From Acinetobacter gerneri DSM 14967 = CIP 107464 = MTCC 9824 (GTDB lineage Bacteria; Pseudomonadota; Gammaproteobacteria; Pseudomonadales; Moraxellaceae), in NCBI RefSeq assembly GCF_000368565.1, contig NZ_KB849539.1, positions 126,381 to 190,380 on the forward strand: DNA of 64,000 nt, read 5' to 3'. Under the pieces are notes generated by a model. The model did no database searches. It was not told the DNA's origin and saw nothing but the letters and a program-made list of their open reading frames with translations. The position numbers were made by a program, and so were the translations under genes. Shown here piece by piece: positions 8,361 to 16,476 of the stretch (positions are counted from its first letter, which is position 1; each line of letters begins with the position of its first letter).

Positions 8361-8605
8361 GTCATAAAATCCCTGAGCATTACCAAGCGCCTGAATATTC
8401 ATACACAGCAGAAGCAATTCTTTCAGCTTACTACATCATTGCTCGATCAAGACGATATGAACAATGCGTGCCTATGTCTTTATGCTTAGGCGAAGTGCAC
8501 GAGTATTGCGAACAGTATGAATCGCCAGTGCCAAGGTGGATATTTAATGACTGTATTTTTGCGTTAGATAATTTGTTTTTAGAAGAAGCAAGCAAAAACG
8601 CTTAA
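8336..8605 (+). CDS. -1 frame extension of the tail assembly chaperone (gpGT-like)
   Basis: The -1 frame relative to the chaperone gene reads through its end and continues to a TAA at 8603-8605, giving about 89 residues such as HKIPEHYQAPEYSYTAEAIL and CLGEVHEYCEQYESPVPRW. No start codon with a ribosome binding site heads this frame. Candidate slip sites are GAAAAAG at 8330-8336 (zero frame CCG AAA AAG, where the A-site Lys codon re-pairs perfectly) and CAAAAAG at 8314-8320. This matches the general design of lambda gpG/gpGT, where a few percent of ribosomes shift. Which site is used, and at what rate, cannot be told from sequence. Confidence 0.6.
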   Translation, partial: ATEIYKKLGHKIPEHYQAPEYSYTAEAILSAYYIIARSRRYEQCVPMSLCLGEVHEYCEQYESPVPRWIFNDCIFALDNLFLEEASKNA

Positions 8606-8610
8606 TTCCA

Positions 8611-8633
8611 ACCCGCTTCCTGCGGGTTTTTTT
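8611..8633 (+). terminator. Terminator before the tape measure gene
   Basis: Arms ACCCGC and GCGGGT around TTCCT, followed by seven T residues. Confidence 0.75.
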
Positions 8634-8651
8634 ACGCCCGTAGGAAAGCAA

Positions 8652-11600
8652 ATGGCTGAATCAGTATTACGAATCACCATCGATTCAAGACAAGCATTAA
8701 TCAATGCGCAAGCAGTAAATAAAGAACTCAATAGCATCGAAAAAAACGGTGATTTCGCATCAAAATCGATGGATTCATTGTCTGTCGCTACTCGAACCTT
8801 GGCGGGTCATATGGCGGGGTTGGTTACAGTTGGTGCTGCTGTTAGCAAGATGGATGCTTATACAGGTCTACAAAACCGCTTAAAACTGGTCACAAACTCT
8901 CAGGTCGAGCTTAACAAAGCAATGAGTGATACTTTTGCTATCGCTCAAAAAACACGTCAATCATGGGAAAGTGCGGCACAGGTTTATCAAGGGTTTGCAA
9001 ATAATGCCAAAGCACTTGGCTTAACCATGTCACAAACAGCGCAATTGACTGAAACAGTATCTAAGGCTGTGGCGATTTCAGGTGGGAGCGCGGCAAGTTC
9101 TGAAGCTGCTTTGATTCAATTTAACCAAGCCCTCGGTGCTGGTGCATTACGTGGCGAAGAATTAAACAGTGTGATGGAACAAACCCCTGGTCTTGCAAAA
9201 GCAATTGCTGAAGGCATGGGGATTACTGTTGGTCAACTTCGTACCGTAGCGGCACAAGGGAAAATTACATCCGAAGAGTTGGTTAAGGCTCTTACCAAAG
9301 CAAAATCTTCGGTTGATGATTTATTTTCAAAAACCGACATCACAATCGGTCAATCAATCACTTTGCTAAATAACGAATTGAGTAAATTTGTAGGTGAAGC
9401 AGGGCAAAGCTCAGGTGCAGCTAAAACATTGGCTGATTCAATTCAAGTGTTGTCACAGAATATTGATTTAGCTACGAATGCCGTAATGATAGGTGGTGCT
9501 TATTGGGCTGGAACTTATATCCCAACTTTATATAGAGGAATAGCAGCAGGGATTGCACAAACAAAATCCTTAGCAGATCAAACTGCGATGCGGTTCGGTT
9601 TAATTCAAGCTGAACGTGCTGCAGCAGCACAAGAGGTTGCAAGTGCTACAGCTAAGTTAAACAGTGTTCAGTCTACTATGGCACTTGTTGCGGCAGAAAA
9701 AGCACTTGAATTACAAAGAACTAAAAATCAAATAAGTATGGTAGGTCAGGTTGCCACAGGGCAGCGTATGGCAGAACTTAGAAAAGTTGAAGCTCAAGTA
9801 ACGGCAGAACTTACAGCAGCAGAAACAGCACTAACAGCAGCTAAAGCAAGATCAAGTGCGGCAGCTACTGCTAGCCTGGGAATTGGTTCAAAGTTGCTCG
9901 GAGTTCTAGGTGGCCCAGTAGGTATTGGATTTACTGTGGCAACCTTGGCAGCAAGCTATTTACTGATGCGAGATAACACAGCAAAGGCTACTGAAAAACT
10001 TGCCGAACAAACCGATGTTGCAAATAAAACCAAAGAAGAGTTACTTGCACTGCAAGGTGTTCAAAAGAAAGGAGCAATAAGCGATCTTGAGGATTCTTTC
10101 AAGGGTCAAAATGAAGCGCTGAAAAAACTAAATTACCAGTTCAATTCTCACGTAATTGCGCTTCAAAATGATTATAAGTCTAGCGTTGAAATAGCTGATA
10201 TTTCTAATGATGTGCGGAAAGGCATAATCAGCCAAGAAGAGGCAATTAAGCGCTTAAATAAACTTAACTTTATAGATCCAGAGCAGCTTAAACAGCTTGA
10301 AAAAGACAATGAGCTTTATCGTGAAAAACTACCTATCGTTCAAAAAGTTCAGGAGGCTTTAAAAGTTTTTGGTGTGGATGCTGAGTTGGCTGGTAATAAA
10401 GCAACAAATGCATCGCATGGCATAAATGATATTGCAAAAGAAGCAATCACTACTTCTTCAAAAGTTAAAGATTTAAGCGCTGATATTCAAAAGTTCATCA
10501 ATGATTCATTAAGTAATATCTCGACAGACTCTGAAGTACTCAAGCTCAGAGCACAAGGTATATCAAAAGAATATGCCGAAGCATATGTAAAGCTCAAAGC
10601 ATCTCAAGGTTTGCTCGGAAAAGATCAACCCGTAGATATGGGGGCTTTTACTATTTTGATAAAAGAGATGAATCTAAAACAGCAGATTCAAAATCTTGAT
10701 GAAAAAGATAGAAAAGCCGAACAGGAGAAAACCAAAGAGTTAGAAAAACAGCAAAAAATCAGAGAAAAAACAATTAAGTCGATGACTGTCGATTCAGTGA
10801 TTGCTCGAGGTGAAGGTGGTTACAATTCTTTCAATAGAGGTAAAGCGGGCGATAGTATAGGATCAAAGCTTAATCTGGTTGATATGACTGTTGGTCAAAT
10901 CAGAACTTTACAAAAAAATGGATCTATCTTTGCTGCTGGAAAATACCAAACAATCCCTAAAACACTCCAAGGCGCTATTGATGCTGGAATAGTTTCTTCT
11001 GCAGAAAAATTTACTGCAGAGGTTCAAGAGCGCATAGTTCAGCAATATTTACTTACCGCAAAAAAAGGGCGTGGAAGTATTGAAGATTACATCACAGGTA
11101 AGAGTGATAATTTAACTGCTGCAAATCTTGATTTAGCAAAAGAGTTTGCTTCTGTGGCAAGCCCATTGACTGGCAAATCTTATTACGATGGAGATAAGGC
11201 TAGCAATAAATCAAGCATTAGTGTTAAAGATGCGCAAAATGCATTAAAAGCTAGTCGTGAACTTTATGCCCAAGCGATTGCATCTGGCAAATCGGCTCAA
11301 GAAGCATGGAAAGCGGCATTTAACGGTTCTATTTCATTTGTTGATGGCTCTCAGACGCAAAAAGATCTGGATAAGTTTGTTCAGGAGGCTTTAAAAACCC
11401 AACAAGAGATTGATCAACTTAGGGCTAAATATGATTCTGATGCTATTACCAGAAACAAAGCTAGAATTAAGGAAATCTCAGACGCTGAAAAATTAGGTCA
11501 ACTTGATTTAATCCCAAAAATTAAGGAACGATATGATGCTCAAGATGATCTAGCAAAACTCCAATTCAATGAAGAACTCAATGGATATAAGTGGAATGAG

Positions 11601-12788
11601 GTAGAGAAACTAGAGTACCAAAAAAGAGTTTTACAGGATCAGCTTAATATTTCTGGAAGATATGCTGAAGCTGAGTTAAAAATTTTAAAAAAAGCCATTG
11701 ATGATAAGTATGCTTATCAAATAACTAAGGCAAAAATGGCTACGATTGCTGAACAAATGTCTATTTCCAAAAAAACTGGCGATGTGTATTGGGATGCTCG
11801 TCAACGAATGAATATGGCTCAAGGTAAAACTGGACTATGGAGCAAGTCAGACTTTCTTGATTATGCTAGTTTTTATGAAAAAAGTGCTAAATCACAAAGC
11901 CGCGTAGAGGAAGGTGATGCTATCGGTAGCATTATCAACAGCGGTTTAGATGATGATGAGAAACACCGTCAAATATTGGAAGCTCAGCAAGCATTTGAAG
12001 ACCAAAGAACAGCAATAACTATGGAGGCTATTAAAAAGCGTCAAACTGCTGAAAGTGATGCTATAAGTGCGCAATTAAGCATAGCCAATCAAGGTTTAGG
12101 AAACTTTAGTGGGATCTGGTCAAATATGACTAGTATCATGAAAGATAGCGCAGGCGAGCAATCTGGTATTTATAAAACTATGTTCTTTATTCAGCAGCAA
12201 GTTGCCGTTGGTCAAGCTGTGATTCAGGCATTTTCTGCATATGGTAATGCATTGGCAAATATTCCAGCACCATATAATGTCCCTATGGCGAGTTCAATGT
12301 TGGCACTTGGATTAACAAATGCAGCCATGATAGAGGCGCAAGCTCTTACGGGTTTTGCAACTGGAGGATATACAGGGTTTGGTGGAAAGTATGTCCCTGC
12401 TGGTATCGTACACAAGGGTGAGGTAGTTTTTTCACAAGAAGACATTGCTCGTTGGGGTGGTGTGGCGAATGTTGAAGCAATGCGATTAAGTGGTAAAAAA
12501 GGATATTCTGATGGTGGGATAGTTGGTAATTCAAATCCAAACTTTGAAAGAAAACAGTTTGAATCAATCCAGAACTCCAAGTCTAATTCCTCGCAGGTAT
12601 CTATTGAGCCTAAAATTGTGATTAATAACAATGGTTCTTCTAAAGTGACTGCTACAAGTGGTGCAGATGGAAAAATTTATGTCACTATTGATGAGGTTGA
12701 ACAATTTGTTGCTAATTCAATGGCTCGACCAAATAGTAAAATCTCAAAGTCGGTACAGCAAAATACTACTGCTAGCAGAAGAAGATAA
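8652..12788 (+). CDS. Phage tape measure protein with internal lysozyme-like domain
   Basis: A 1378-residue protein. Residues ~1-260 form the conserved tape measure N-terminal domain (DAYTGLQNRLKLVTNS, GALRGEELNSVMEQTPGLAK, ISGGSAASSEAALIQFNQAL). A hydrophobic stretch lies at ~410-437 (GPVGIGFTVATLAASYLLM), flanked by long alpha-helical coiled-coil regions. At ~714-835 there is a lysozyme/transglycosylase-like domain (IARGEGGYNSFNRG, then FAAGKYQTIPKTLQGAID), presumably opening peptidoglycan during DNA entry. The C-terminus is Gly-rich (TGFATGGYTGFGGKYVPAG), as usual for this family. Length sets tail length, so a tail of roughly 200 nm is inferred at about 0.15 nm per residue. Confidence 0.85.
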   Translation: MAESVLRITIDSRQALINAQAVNKELNSIEKNGDFASKSMDSLSVATRTLAGHMAGLVTVGAAVSKMDAYTGLQNRLKLVTNSQVELNKAMSDTFAIAQKTRQSWESAAQVYQGFANNAKALGLTMSQTAQLTETVSKAVAISGGSAASSEAALIQFNQALGAGALRGEELNSVMEQTPGLAKAIAEGMGITVGQLRTVAAQGKITSEELVKALTKAKSSVDDLFSKTDITIGQSITLLNNELSKFVGEAGQSSGAAKTLADSIQVLSQNIDLATNAVMIGGAYWAGTYIPTLYRGIAAGIAQTKSLADQTAMRFGLIQAERAAAAQEVASATAKLNSVQSTMALVAAEKALELQRTKNQISMVGQVATGQRMAELRKVEAQVTAELTAAETALTAAKARSSAAATASLGIGSKLLGVLGGPVGIGFTVATLAASYLLMRDNTAKATEKLAEQTDVANKTKEELLALQGVQKKGAISDLEDSFKGQNEALKKLNYQFNSHVIALQNDYKSSVEIADISNDVRKGIISQEEAIKRLNKLNFIDPEQLKQLEKDNELYREKLPIVQKVQEALKVFGVDAELAGNKATNASHGINDIAKEAITTSSKVKDLSADIQKFINDSLSNISTDSEVLKLRAQGISKEYAEAYVKLKASQGLLGKDQPVDMGAFTILIKEMNLKQQIQNLDEKDRKAEQEKTKELEKQQKIREKTIKSMTVDSVIARGEGGYNSFNRGKAGDSIGSKLNLVDMTVGQIRTLQKNGSIFAAGKYQTIPKTLQGAIDAGIVSSAEKFTAEVQERIVQQYLLTAKKGRGSIEDYITGKSDNLTAANLDLAKEFASVASPLTGKSYYDGDKASNKSSISVKDAQNALKASRELYAQAIASGKSAQEAWKAAFNGSISFVDGSQTQKDLDKFVQEALKTQQEIDQLRAKYDSDAITRNKARIKEISDAEKLGQLDLIPKIKERYDAQDDLAKLQFNEELNGYKWNEVEKLEYQKRVLQDQLNISGRYAEAELKILKKAIDDKYAYQITKAKMATIAEQMSISKKTGDVYWDARQRMNMAQGKTGLWSKSDFLDYASFYEKSAKSQSRVEEGDAIGSIINSGLDDDEKHRQILEAQQAFEDQRTAITMEAIKKRQTAESDAISAQLSIANQGLGNFSGIWSNMTSIMKDSAGEQSGIYKTMFFIQQQVAVGQAVIQAFSAYGNALANIPAPYNVPMASSMLALGLTNAAMIEAQALTGFATGGYTGFGGKYVPAGIVHKGEVVFSQEDIARWGGVANVEAMRLSGKKGYSDGGIVGNSNPNFERKQFESIQNSKSNSSQVSIEPKIVINNNGSSKVTATSGADGKIYVTIDEVEQFVANSMARPNSKISKSVQQNTTASRRR

Positions 12789-12831
12789 GTCACTTTCGAG
12801 TGGCTTTTCGTTAATTAACTTGATATTTTAT

Positions 12832-12851
12832 AAGCACTTCAAGGAGTGCTT
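12832..12851 (+). promoter_or_regulatory. Hairpin enclosing the ribosome binding site of the DUF4468 lipoprotein
   Basis: Arms AAGCACT (12832-12838) and AGTGCTT (12845-12851) form a seven-base-pair stem. The AAGGAG ribosome binding site (12841-12846) is in its loop and first stem bases, ten bases before the ATG at 12856. It could also be a weak terminator, but no T-tract follows. Confidence 0.5.
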
Positions 12852-12855
12852 TAGA

Positions 12856-13386
12856 ATGAAAAAATTATTATTGATTGGTGTTTTGGGTATTGGTGCAGTT
12901 TTGGGTGGGTGTGCAACTACACCACAACAACCAGTAGAACCAGTGAAATTTGAGAAAGTGTACCAAATTGATGGTTTAAATCAGGCTCAGATTTATGACG
13001 GTGCTCGTCAATGGTTTGCTACAGCTTTTCGTTCAGCAAATGCGGTTATTCAGTATGAAGATAAAGCAACTGGATCTATTATTGGGAAAGGAAACATGCC
13101 ATATCGTTGTTCGGGTTTTGCTGATTGCATGACAATGACAAATGGGGATCGGGTAGACTTTACCGTTAGAGTTGACACTAAGGATGGAAGAATGCGTGTA
13201 AGTTACGATAATCTAACTCATTATCAACCTTCCCATATGAGCGGAAATGTAAGAATTCAAGAAAGCAATTATCCAATAACGGAAAGAACATCATCTGCTA
13301 AAATTACTTTGGATGCTTTAAATAAATCTGCTGATGAGATGGCGGAAAAGATTAAAACTCAGCAAAAAGTTAATTCCAACTGGTAA
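12856..13386 (+). CDS. DUF4468-like lipoprotein in the phage tail region
   Basis: A 176-residue protein with a lipoprotein signal: MKKLLLIGVLGIGAV then lipobox LGGC at residues ~17-20, so it is predicted to be exported and lipidated. The mature part (YQIDGLNQAQIYDGARQWFATAF, later RVDFTVRVDTKDGRMRVSYDNL) resembles DUF4468, a TBP-like fold common in bacterial lipoproteins. A start at 12658 would read through tape-measure sequence and lacks a ribosome binding site; the chosen ATG has AAGGAG. Not needed for virion assembly as far as known, it is probably a lysogenic or envelope-modifying accessory gene placed after the tape measure. Confidence 0.65.
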   Translation: MKKLLLIGVLGIGAVLGGCATTPQQPVEPVKFEKVYQIDGLNQAQIYDGARQWFATAFRSANAVIQYEDKATGSIIGKGNMPYRCSGFADCMTMTNGDRVDFTVRVDTKDGRMRVSYDNLTHYQPSHMSGNVRIQESNYPITERTSSAKITLDALNKSADEMAEKIKTQQKVNSNW

Positions 13387-13395
13387 GGTTTAAAA

Positions 13396-13974
13396 ATGAA
13401 AAAATTATTAATAGGGATTCTTTTGTTTTCAGGATTTGCTAATGCAGAAGCACCTTTCGGATTAAAAACAGGGATGTCCTTAGCTGACGTTAAAAAAGTT
13501 AGTGGTGTTGCAGAGGTTTTAGATAAGAATTATTACTCTTTTAAAAATGTTCCAAAGCCATACAAAGCCTTTAAAGATTATCTTATGCTTATCACACCGC
13601 AAAATGGATTGTGCAAAGTACTTGGTTGGGGGAAGCCGATTACAACAAATGTTTATGGGGATGGTATTAAGGATGAGTTTGCATCTCTTAAAGAGTCTCT
13701 TACAGAAAAATACGGTACCCCTGTTGGCGATTATAATTTTTTAAGGTCTGGAAGTATTTGGAAAGAACCTAACGACTGGACAATGGGGCTATATAAAGAA
13801 GAGCGAACGCTGGTAGCAGCATGGGAGCCAAATGAAGAAAATGGGGTTAAGAACATAATGCTTAAGGCGCGTGCTAATGGTCCAAATTCTGGACAAGTTA
13901 CACTGTCGTATGAATTATCAAACTCACAAAGCTGTTTTAAAGAAAAAGATAGAAAAGATACAAGCGGTTTATGA
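13396..13974 (+). CDS. Predicted secreted phage protein of unknown function
   Basis: A 192-residue protein with a signal peptide (MKKLLIGILLFSGFANAEA, cleavage likely after ANA). The remainder (FGLKTGMSLADVKKVSGVAEVL, then KYGTPVGDYNFLRSGSIWKEPNDW) is an alpha/beta fold that I cannot place in a named family; similar proteins occur in prophages of Acinetobacter by my recollection. It follows the lipoprotein gene by nine bases and ends at a strong terminator, so the two form a small operon of envelope-targeted proteins. A role in superinfection exclusion or surface modification is possible but unproven. Confidence 0.5.
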   Translation: MKKLLIGILLFSGFANAEAPFGLKTGMSLADVKKVSGVAEVLDKNYYSFKNVPKPYKAFKDYLMLITPQNGLCKVLGWGKPITTNVYGDGIKDEFASLKESLTEKYGTPVGDYNFLRSGSIWKEPNDWTMGLYKEERTLVAAWEPNEENGVKNIMLKARANGPNSGQVTLSYELSNSQSCFKEKDRKDTSGL

Positions 13975-13978
13975 ATTC

Positions 13979-14000
13979 AAGCACCCTAGGGTGCTTTTTT
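13979..14000 (+). terminator. Strong terminator after the envelope gene pair
   Basis: Arms AAGCACCC and GGGTGCTT around a two-base loop, followed by TTTTTT. It closes the morphogenesis transcript before the regulatory cassette. Confidence 0.8.
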
Positions 14001-14020
14001 TATTGCATGTGAATTGATGG

Positions 14021-14275
14021 CTATACGGGATGGTTCATTAAATCTTTAATCATTTTTTGAAGTTGATCGATTTGATCTTGTTGGTTTTTAATTACTTGCA
14101 AAACAAATCCTTTATCAAATTTCTCTGTATCTTCTTTTTCAAAACTCTTTTCAAGCCTTGCAACCATCTCAGCACTTTGAGAGCGATTATTCTTTTCTGC
14201 TGATTCTTCAATTTGTTTTTTTAGCTCAGGTGGAACACGAAGTCTTACGATTGTGTGGTCGCTTTGATTGCTCAT
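14021..14275 (-). CDS. Arc/Mnt-type ribbon-helix-helix repressor
   Basis: An 84-residue protein beginning MSNQSDHTIVRLRVPPELKKQIEESAEKNNRSQSAEM, the classical Arc pattern: a short beta strand (TIVRLRVP) followed by two helices, dimerising to bind DNA with the strand. The C-terminal half is a coiled coil (VLQVIKNQQDQIDQLQKMI), probably for oligomerisation. I chose the start at 14275 because GAGGA lies five bases upstream; the ATG-like start at 14293 would overlap the first palindrome. The gene is divergent from the second RHH gene and the antirepressor, with three palindromic operators between. By analogy with P22 immI, it probably represses antirepressor synthesis in the lysogen. Confidence 0.75.
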   Translation of the reverse strand: MSNQSDHTIVRLRVPPELKKQIEESAEKNNRSQSAEMVARLEKSFEKEDTEKFDKGFVLQVIKNQQDQIDQLQKMIKDLMNHPV

Positions 14276-14286
14276 AAATTCCTCAT

Positions 14287-14372
14287 GCCACAAAAAGTGG
14301 CAAAATGTTGTCTTGATCTATTTACAATACCACAAAATGTGGCTATGCTAATTAAACGCCACAGAGTGTGGC
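14287..14372. promoter_or_regulatory. Three 15-bp palindromic operators (GCCACAnAnTGTGGC type)
   Basis: Copies at 14287-14301 (GCCACAAAAAGTGGC), 14329-14343 (ACCACAAAATGTGGC) and 14358-14372 (GCCACAGAGTGTGGC). The distances between starts are 42 and 29 bases. They fill the space between the divergent ribbon-helix-helix genes. Arc-type dimers bind such short dyads in tandem, so these are the expected binding sites for one or both RHH proteins. Possible promoter elements such as TACAAT at 14323-14328 overlap or lie between the sites. Confidence 0.7.
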
Positions 14373-14387
14373 AAAGTTGGAGGCAAG

Positions 14388-14543
14388 ATGAAAAATCAAA
14401 TTGTGTATGTGAAAGGTCGTTTAGAAAGTGACTTACATAAAGAACTTAAAGGGATTGCGGATTCAGAGAAACGCTCAATGGTGTTTCTTCTGAACGAGGC
14501 AGTTAAATTATTAATTGAAAAACACAAGAGTGCGAAAGCATGA
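14388..14543 (+). CDS. Second small Arc-like ribbon-helix-helix protein
   Basis: A 51-residue protein: a beta strand NQIVYVKGRLESD then helices LHKELKGIADSEKRSMVFLLNEAVKLLIEKH. The layout strand-helix-helix and length match minimal Arc/CopG/Mnt repressors. It is preceded by GGAGG four bases before the ATG. Its stop overlaps the start of a following short reading frame (ATGA). Orientation is the same as the antirepressor, so this may be the Mnt-like or Arc-like component that tunes the antirepressor from the same transcript, while the oppositely oriented protein acts on the shared operators. Confidence 0.65.
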   Translation: MKNQIVYVKGRLESDLHKELKGIADSEKRSMVFLLNEAVKLLIEKHKSAKA

Positions 14544-14668
14544 AATCAACAGGCACAAAAAAAACCTTGCCCGACTACCAATCAATGCAAGGTTTAGTTG
14601 CCATCACTAAGGATGAACACCCACATGAACAGTTTACAACAAATAACCATACCTTTCCACAATGCTGA
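14540..14668 (+). CDS. Short overlapping reading frame, possible leader peptide
   Basis: A 42-codon frame beginning on an ATGA overlap with the second RHH gene and running past the antirepressor start in another frame (KSTGTKKTLPDYQSMQGL then VAITKDEHPHEQF). It covers a nine-base-pair inverted repeat (AAACCTTGC 14562-14570 / GCAAGGTTT 14587-14595). Coupled translation through this hairpin could expose the antirepressor start. There is no independent evidence that the peptide is made. Confidence 0.3.
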   Translation: MKSTGTKKTLPDYQSMQGLVAITKDEHPHEQFTTNNHTFPQC

Positions 14669-15461
14669 ATTATTTTTAGTTGAGCATAATGGGCAACCTT
14701 ATACACCAATGAAACCAATTGTTGATGGTATAGGTATGGATTGGGCATCACAATTTGTTAAGTTAAAACAACGATTTGCTTCAACTATTGTGGAAATCAC
14801 AATAGTTGCAAATGATGGTAAAGAACGCTTGATGACTTGTTTACCAGTAAGAAAACTATTTGGTTGGCTAATGACAATCAGCCCAAACAAAGTAAAACCC
14901 GAACTTCGAGATACTGTAATTAAGTATCAAGAAGAATGTGATGATGTTTTATGGGATTACTGGACGAAAGGTCAAGCTATAAACCCTAGACCTAAAACCC
15001 ACAAATCAGAACGCACGGCGTTACATGAAGCGCATGCCTTGTTAGTGACTAAGACCAAGCATCTAAATTCTAGTCAAGCATGGAAGTTAATCCATCAACG
15101 CTTTAATGTGAATGATGTTGCCGACATCCCATACGACGCTATTCCAGTCGCCGTGGAATATGTTCACCATTTGATTGCTTTGTATAGTAGTGCTGAAAGG
15201 AAACAGTTTAGTGAGGGTGATTTATGTAATTTGCATGCCTTGGTAATTCATATGATTTGGGCACGATCTTGGTGGCAAGAATTTAGTGATGTTATTAAGA
15301 AGCTAAACCCAACTATTTACAGTAGGGCGACTGATCATTTTATAAGTGGCTCAAGCCTTGCATGGCAGTTTGTTAAACCCGATCAGAAACTTGAATTGAG
15401 AGAATGTGTAGATAGTTTTGATTGGTTTACTGCGACTTATCAGCAAAAGCTACCAATTTAA
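14625..15461 (+). CDS. Phage antirepressor (P22_AR_N-type)
   Basis: A 278-residue protein with the P22 antirepressor N-terminal domain in residues ~1-110: ITIPFHNAELFLVEHNGQPYTPMKPIVDGIGMDW, KLKQRF, CLPVRKLFGWLMTI, YQEECDDVLWDYW. The C-terminal half (residues ~130-278) is helical and not recognised. In P22, Ant binds and inactivates the c2 repressor. Here it lies downstream of Arc-like genes, suggesting an immI-like control that can trigger induction or target other phage repressors. I chose the ATG with AAGGA 11 bases upstream; an ATG at 14613 is the alternative. The gene ends just before a strong terminator. Confidence 0.75.
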   Translation: MNSLQQITIPFHNAELFLVEHNGQPYTPMKPIVDGIGMDWASQFVKLKQRFASTIVEITIVANDGKERLMTCLPVRKLFGWLMTISPNKVKPELRDTVIKYQEECDDVLWDYWTKGQAINPRPKTHKSERTALHEAHALLVTKTKHLNSSQAWKLIHQRFNVNDVADIPYDAIPVAVEYVHHLIALYSSAERKQFSEGDLCNLHALVIHMIWARSWWQEFSDVIKKLNPTIYSRATDHFISGSSLAWQFVKPDQKLELRECVDSFDWFTATYQQKLPI

Positions 15462-15477
15462 ATATCAGCAATTCTAT

Positions 15478-15500
15478 AACCCACTTCGGTGGGTTTTTTA
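15478..15500 (+). terminator. Terminator after the antirepressor
   Basis: Arms AACCCAC and GTGGGTT around a TTCG loop (a UUCG-type tetraloop), followed by TTTTA. It isolates the regulatory cassette from the tail-tip operon. Confidence 0.75.
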
Positions 15501-15511
15501 ATGGAGCAACC

Positions 15512-15994
15512 ATGCCAAATGTACTCTTAAAATGTGTGACTCAAAGTGGTTACTCCGTTGGATATAAAAGTGGAGTTATCTCACAAGAATTAGATGGTGG
15601 AGCACCACGTTATAGACGAAATATCAAGAACGCTTATCACACTGTAAATGTGCAATGGGTCGTGCAAGAGTCAGGATTTCAATACCTGGATGCTTTGTAT
15701 AACGTCTGGTGCGAGAATCCTAACGAGTTTTTCTACGCTCCACTCAAAGTAAATGGCCCTGAATATAAGAACTATGAAAGCTATTTTGTTGAAGATTCAT
15801 TTCAATTAAATAGTGTCGAAGGTCTTGTATTTACCTGCACGGCACAGCTTCGAGTTAAGCCAATTGTAGATAGTGAATTAAATAAGATTATTGTTGAATC
15901 TGGCTCGCAGGGTATTGATCTTTCAGATCTGTTTAATCCCCTTGAAAAGCTTGTCAATGTCGATCTTCCAAATGCCTTAAGGGGGTTAAATTGA
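15512..15994 (+). CDS. Tail tip assembly protein (gpM-position)
   Basis: A 160-residue protein starting at an ATG with GGAG five bases upstream; a start at 15422 would read through the terminator and the antirepressor end. The sequence (VLLKCVTQSGYSVGYKSG, RYRRNIKNAYHTVNVQWVV, NPNEFFYAPLKVNGPEY) is mostly beta and fits a distal-tail or gpM-like minor tail protein by position after the tape measure and before a DUF1833 protein. The C-terminus overlaps the next start (TTGA). No named family is recalled with certainty. Confidence 0.5.
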   Translation: MPNVLLKCVTQSGYSVGYKSGVISQELDGGAPRYRRNIKNAYHTVNVQWVVQESGFQYLDALYNVWCENPNEFFYAPLKVNGPEYKNYESYFVEDSFQLNSVEGLVFTCTAQLRVKPIVDSELNKIIVESGSQGIDLSDLFNPLEKLVNVDLPNALRGLN

Positions 15995-16476
15995 GTGATT
16001 ACACTTCGTTTTTCCTTGATTGTCAGGGCGGTGTTACTCAGCTTGAATGTGTTGAGATTTCTCATCCGATTTTTAGCAAAGTTTATCGATACACACTTAG
16101 TGATACAGAAGGCTTTACGGCAAATGGTTTGAGCTTTGAATACGCTCCAATGACAATCAAACGTAATAATGTGACGAATGATTTAGATCAGGCTATTTCA
16201 GTCACATTTGCTGATGTTGATGATGAGCTGATCGAAGAATTTATGAATATCTTAGATTCAGACGATCCGCTACTAAGACCGAGCTTTTTATACAAGATTT
16301 ATCGTGACGATGATCTTTCTGCACCGATGCTGACATTGCAAACCTTAGAGATAGCAAAGGTTTCTAAAGATGGAAGTGGACTTGTGACTTTTGATGCTCA
16401 AGCACCTGATCTAAATAGTGTAGGTACAGGGCTTGTATATGATTTTACGAATTATCCGCTTTTGAGGGGGATTTGA
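15991..16476 (+). CDS. DUF1833-like tail assembly protein (gpL-position)
   Basis: A 161-residue protein starting with TTG, preceded by GGGGG as ribosome binding site. It resembles DUF1833 phage proteins: TQLECVEISHPIFSKVYRYTLSD, NGLSFEYAPMTIKRNNVTNDLDQAIS, and FMNILDSDDPLLRPSFLYKIY. The family occurs in tail-tip operons of siphoviruses upstream of an NlpC/P60-type protein, as here. It probably forms part of the baseplate hub. The stop overlaps the next start (TGATG). Confidence 0.7.
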   Translation: MSDYTSFFLDCQGGVTQLECVEISHPIFSKVYRYTLSDTEGFTANGLSFEYAPMTIKRNNVTNDLDQAISVTFADVDDELIEEFMNILDSDDPLLRPSFLYKIYRDDDLSAPMLTLQTLEIAKVSKDGSGLVTFDAQAPDLNSVGTGLVYDFTNYPLLRGI

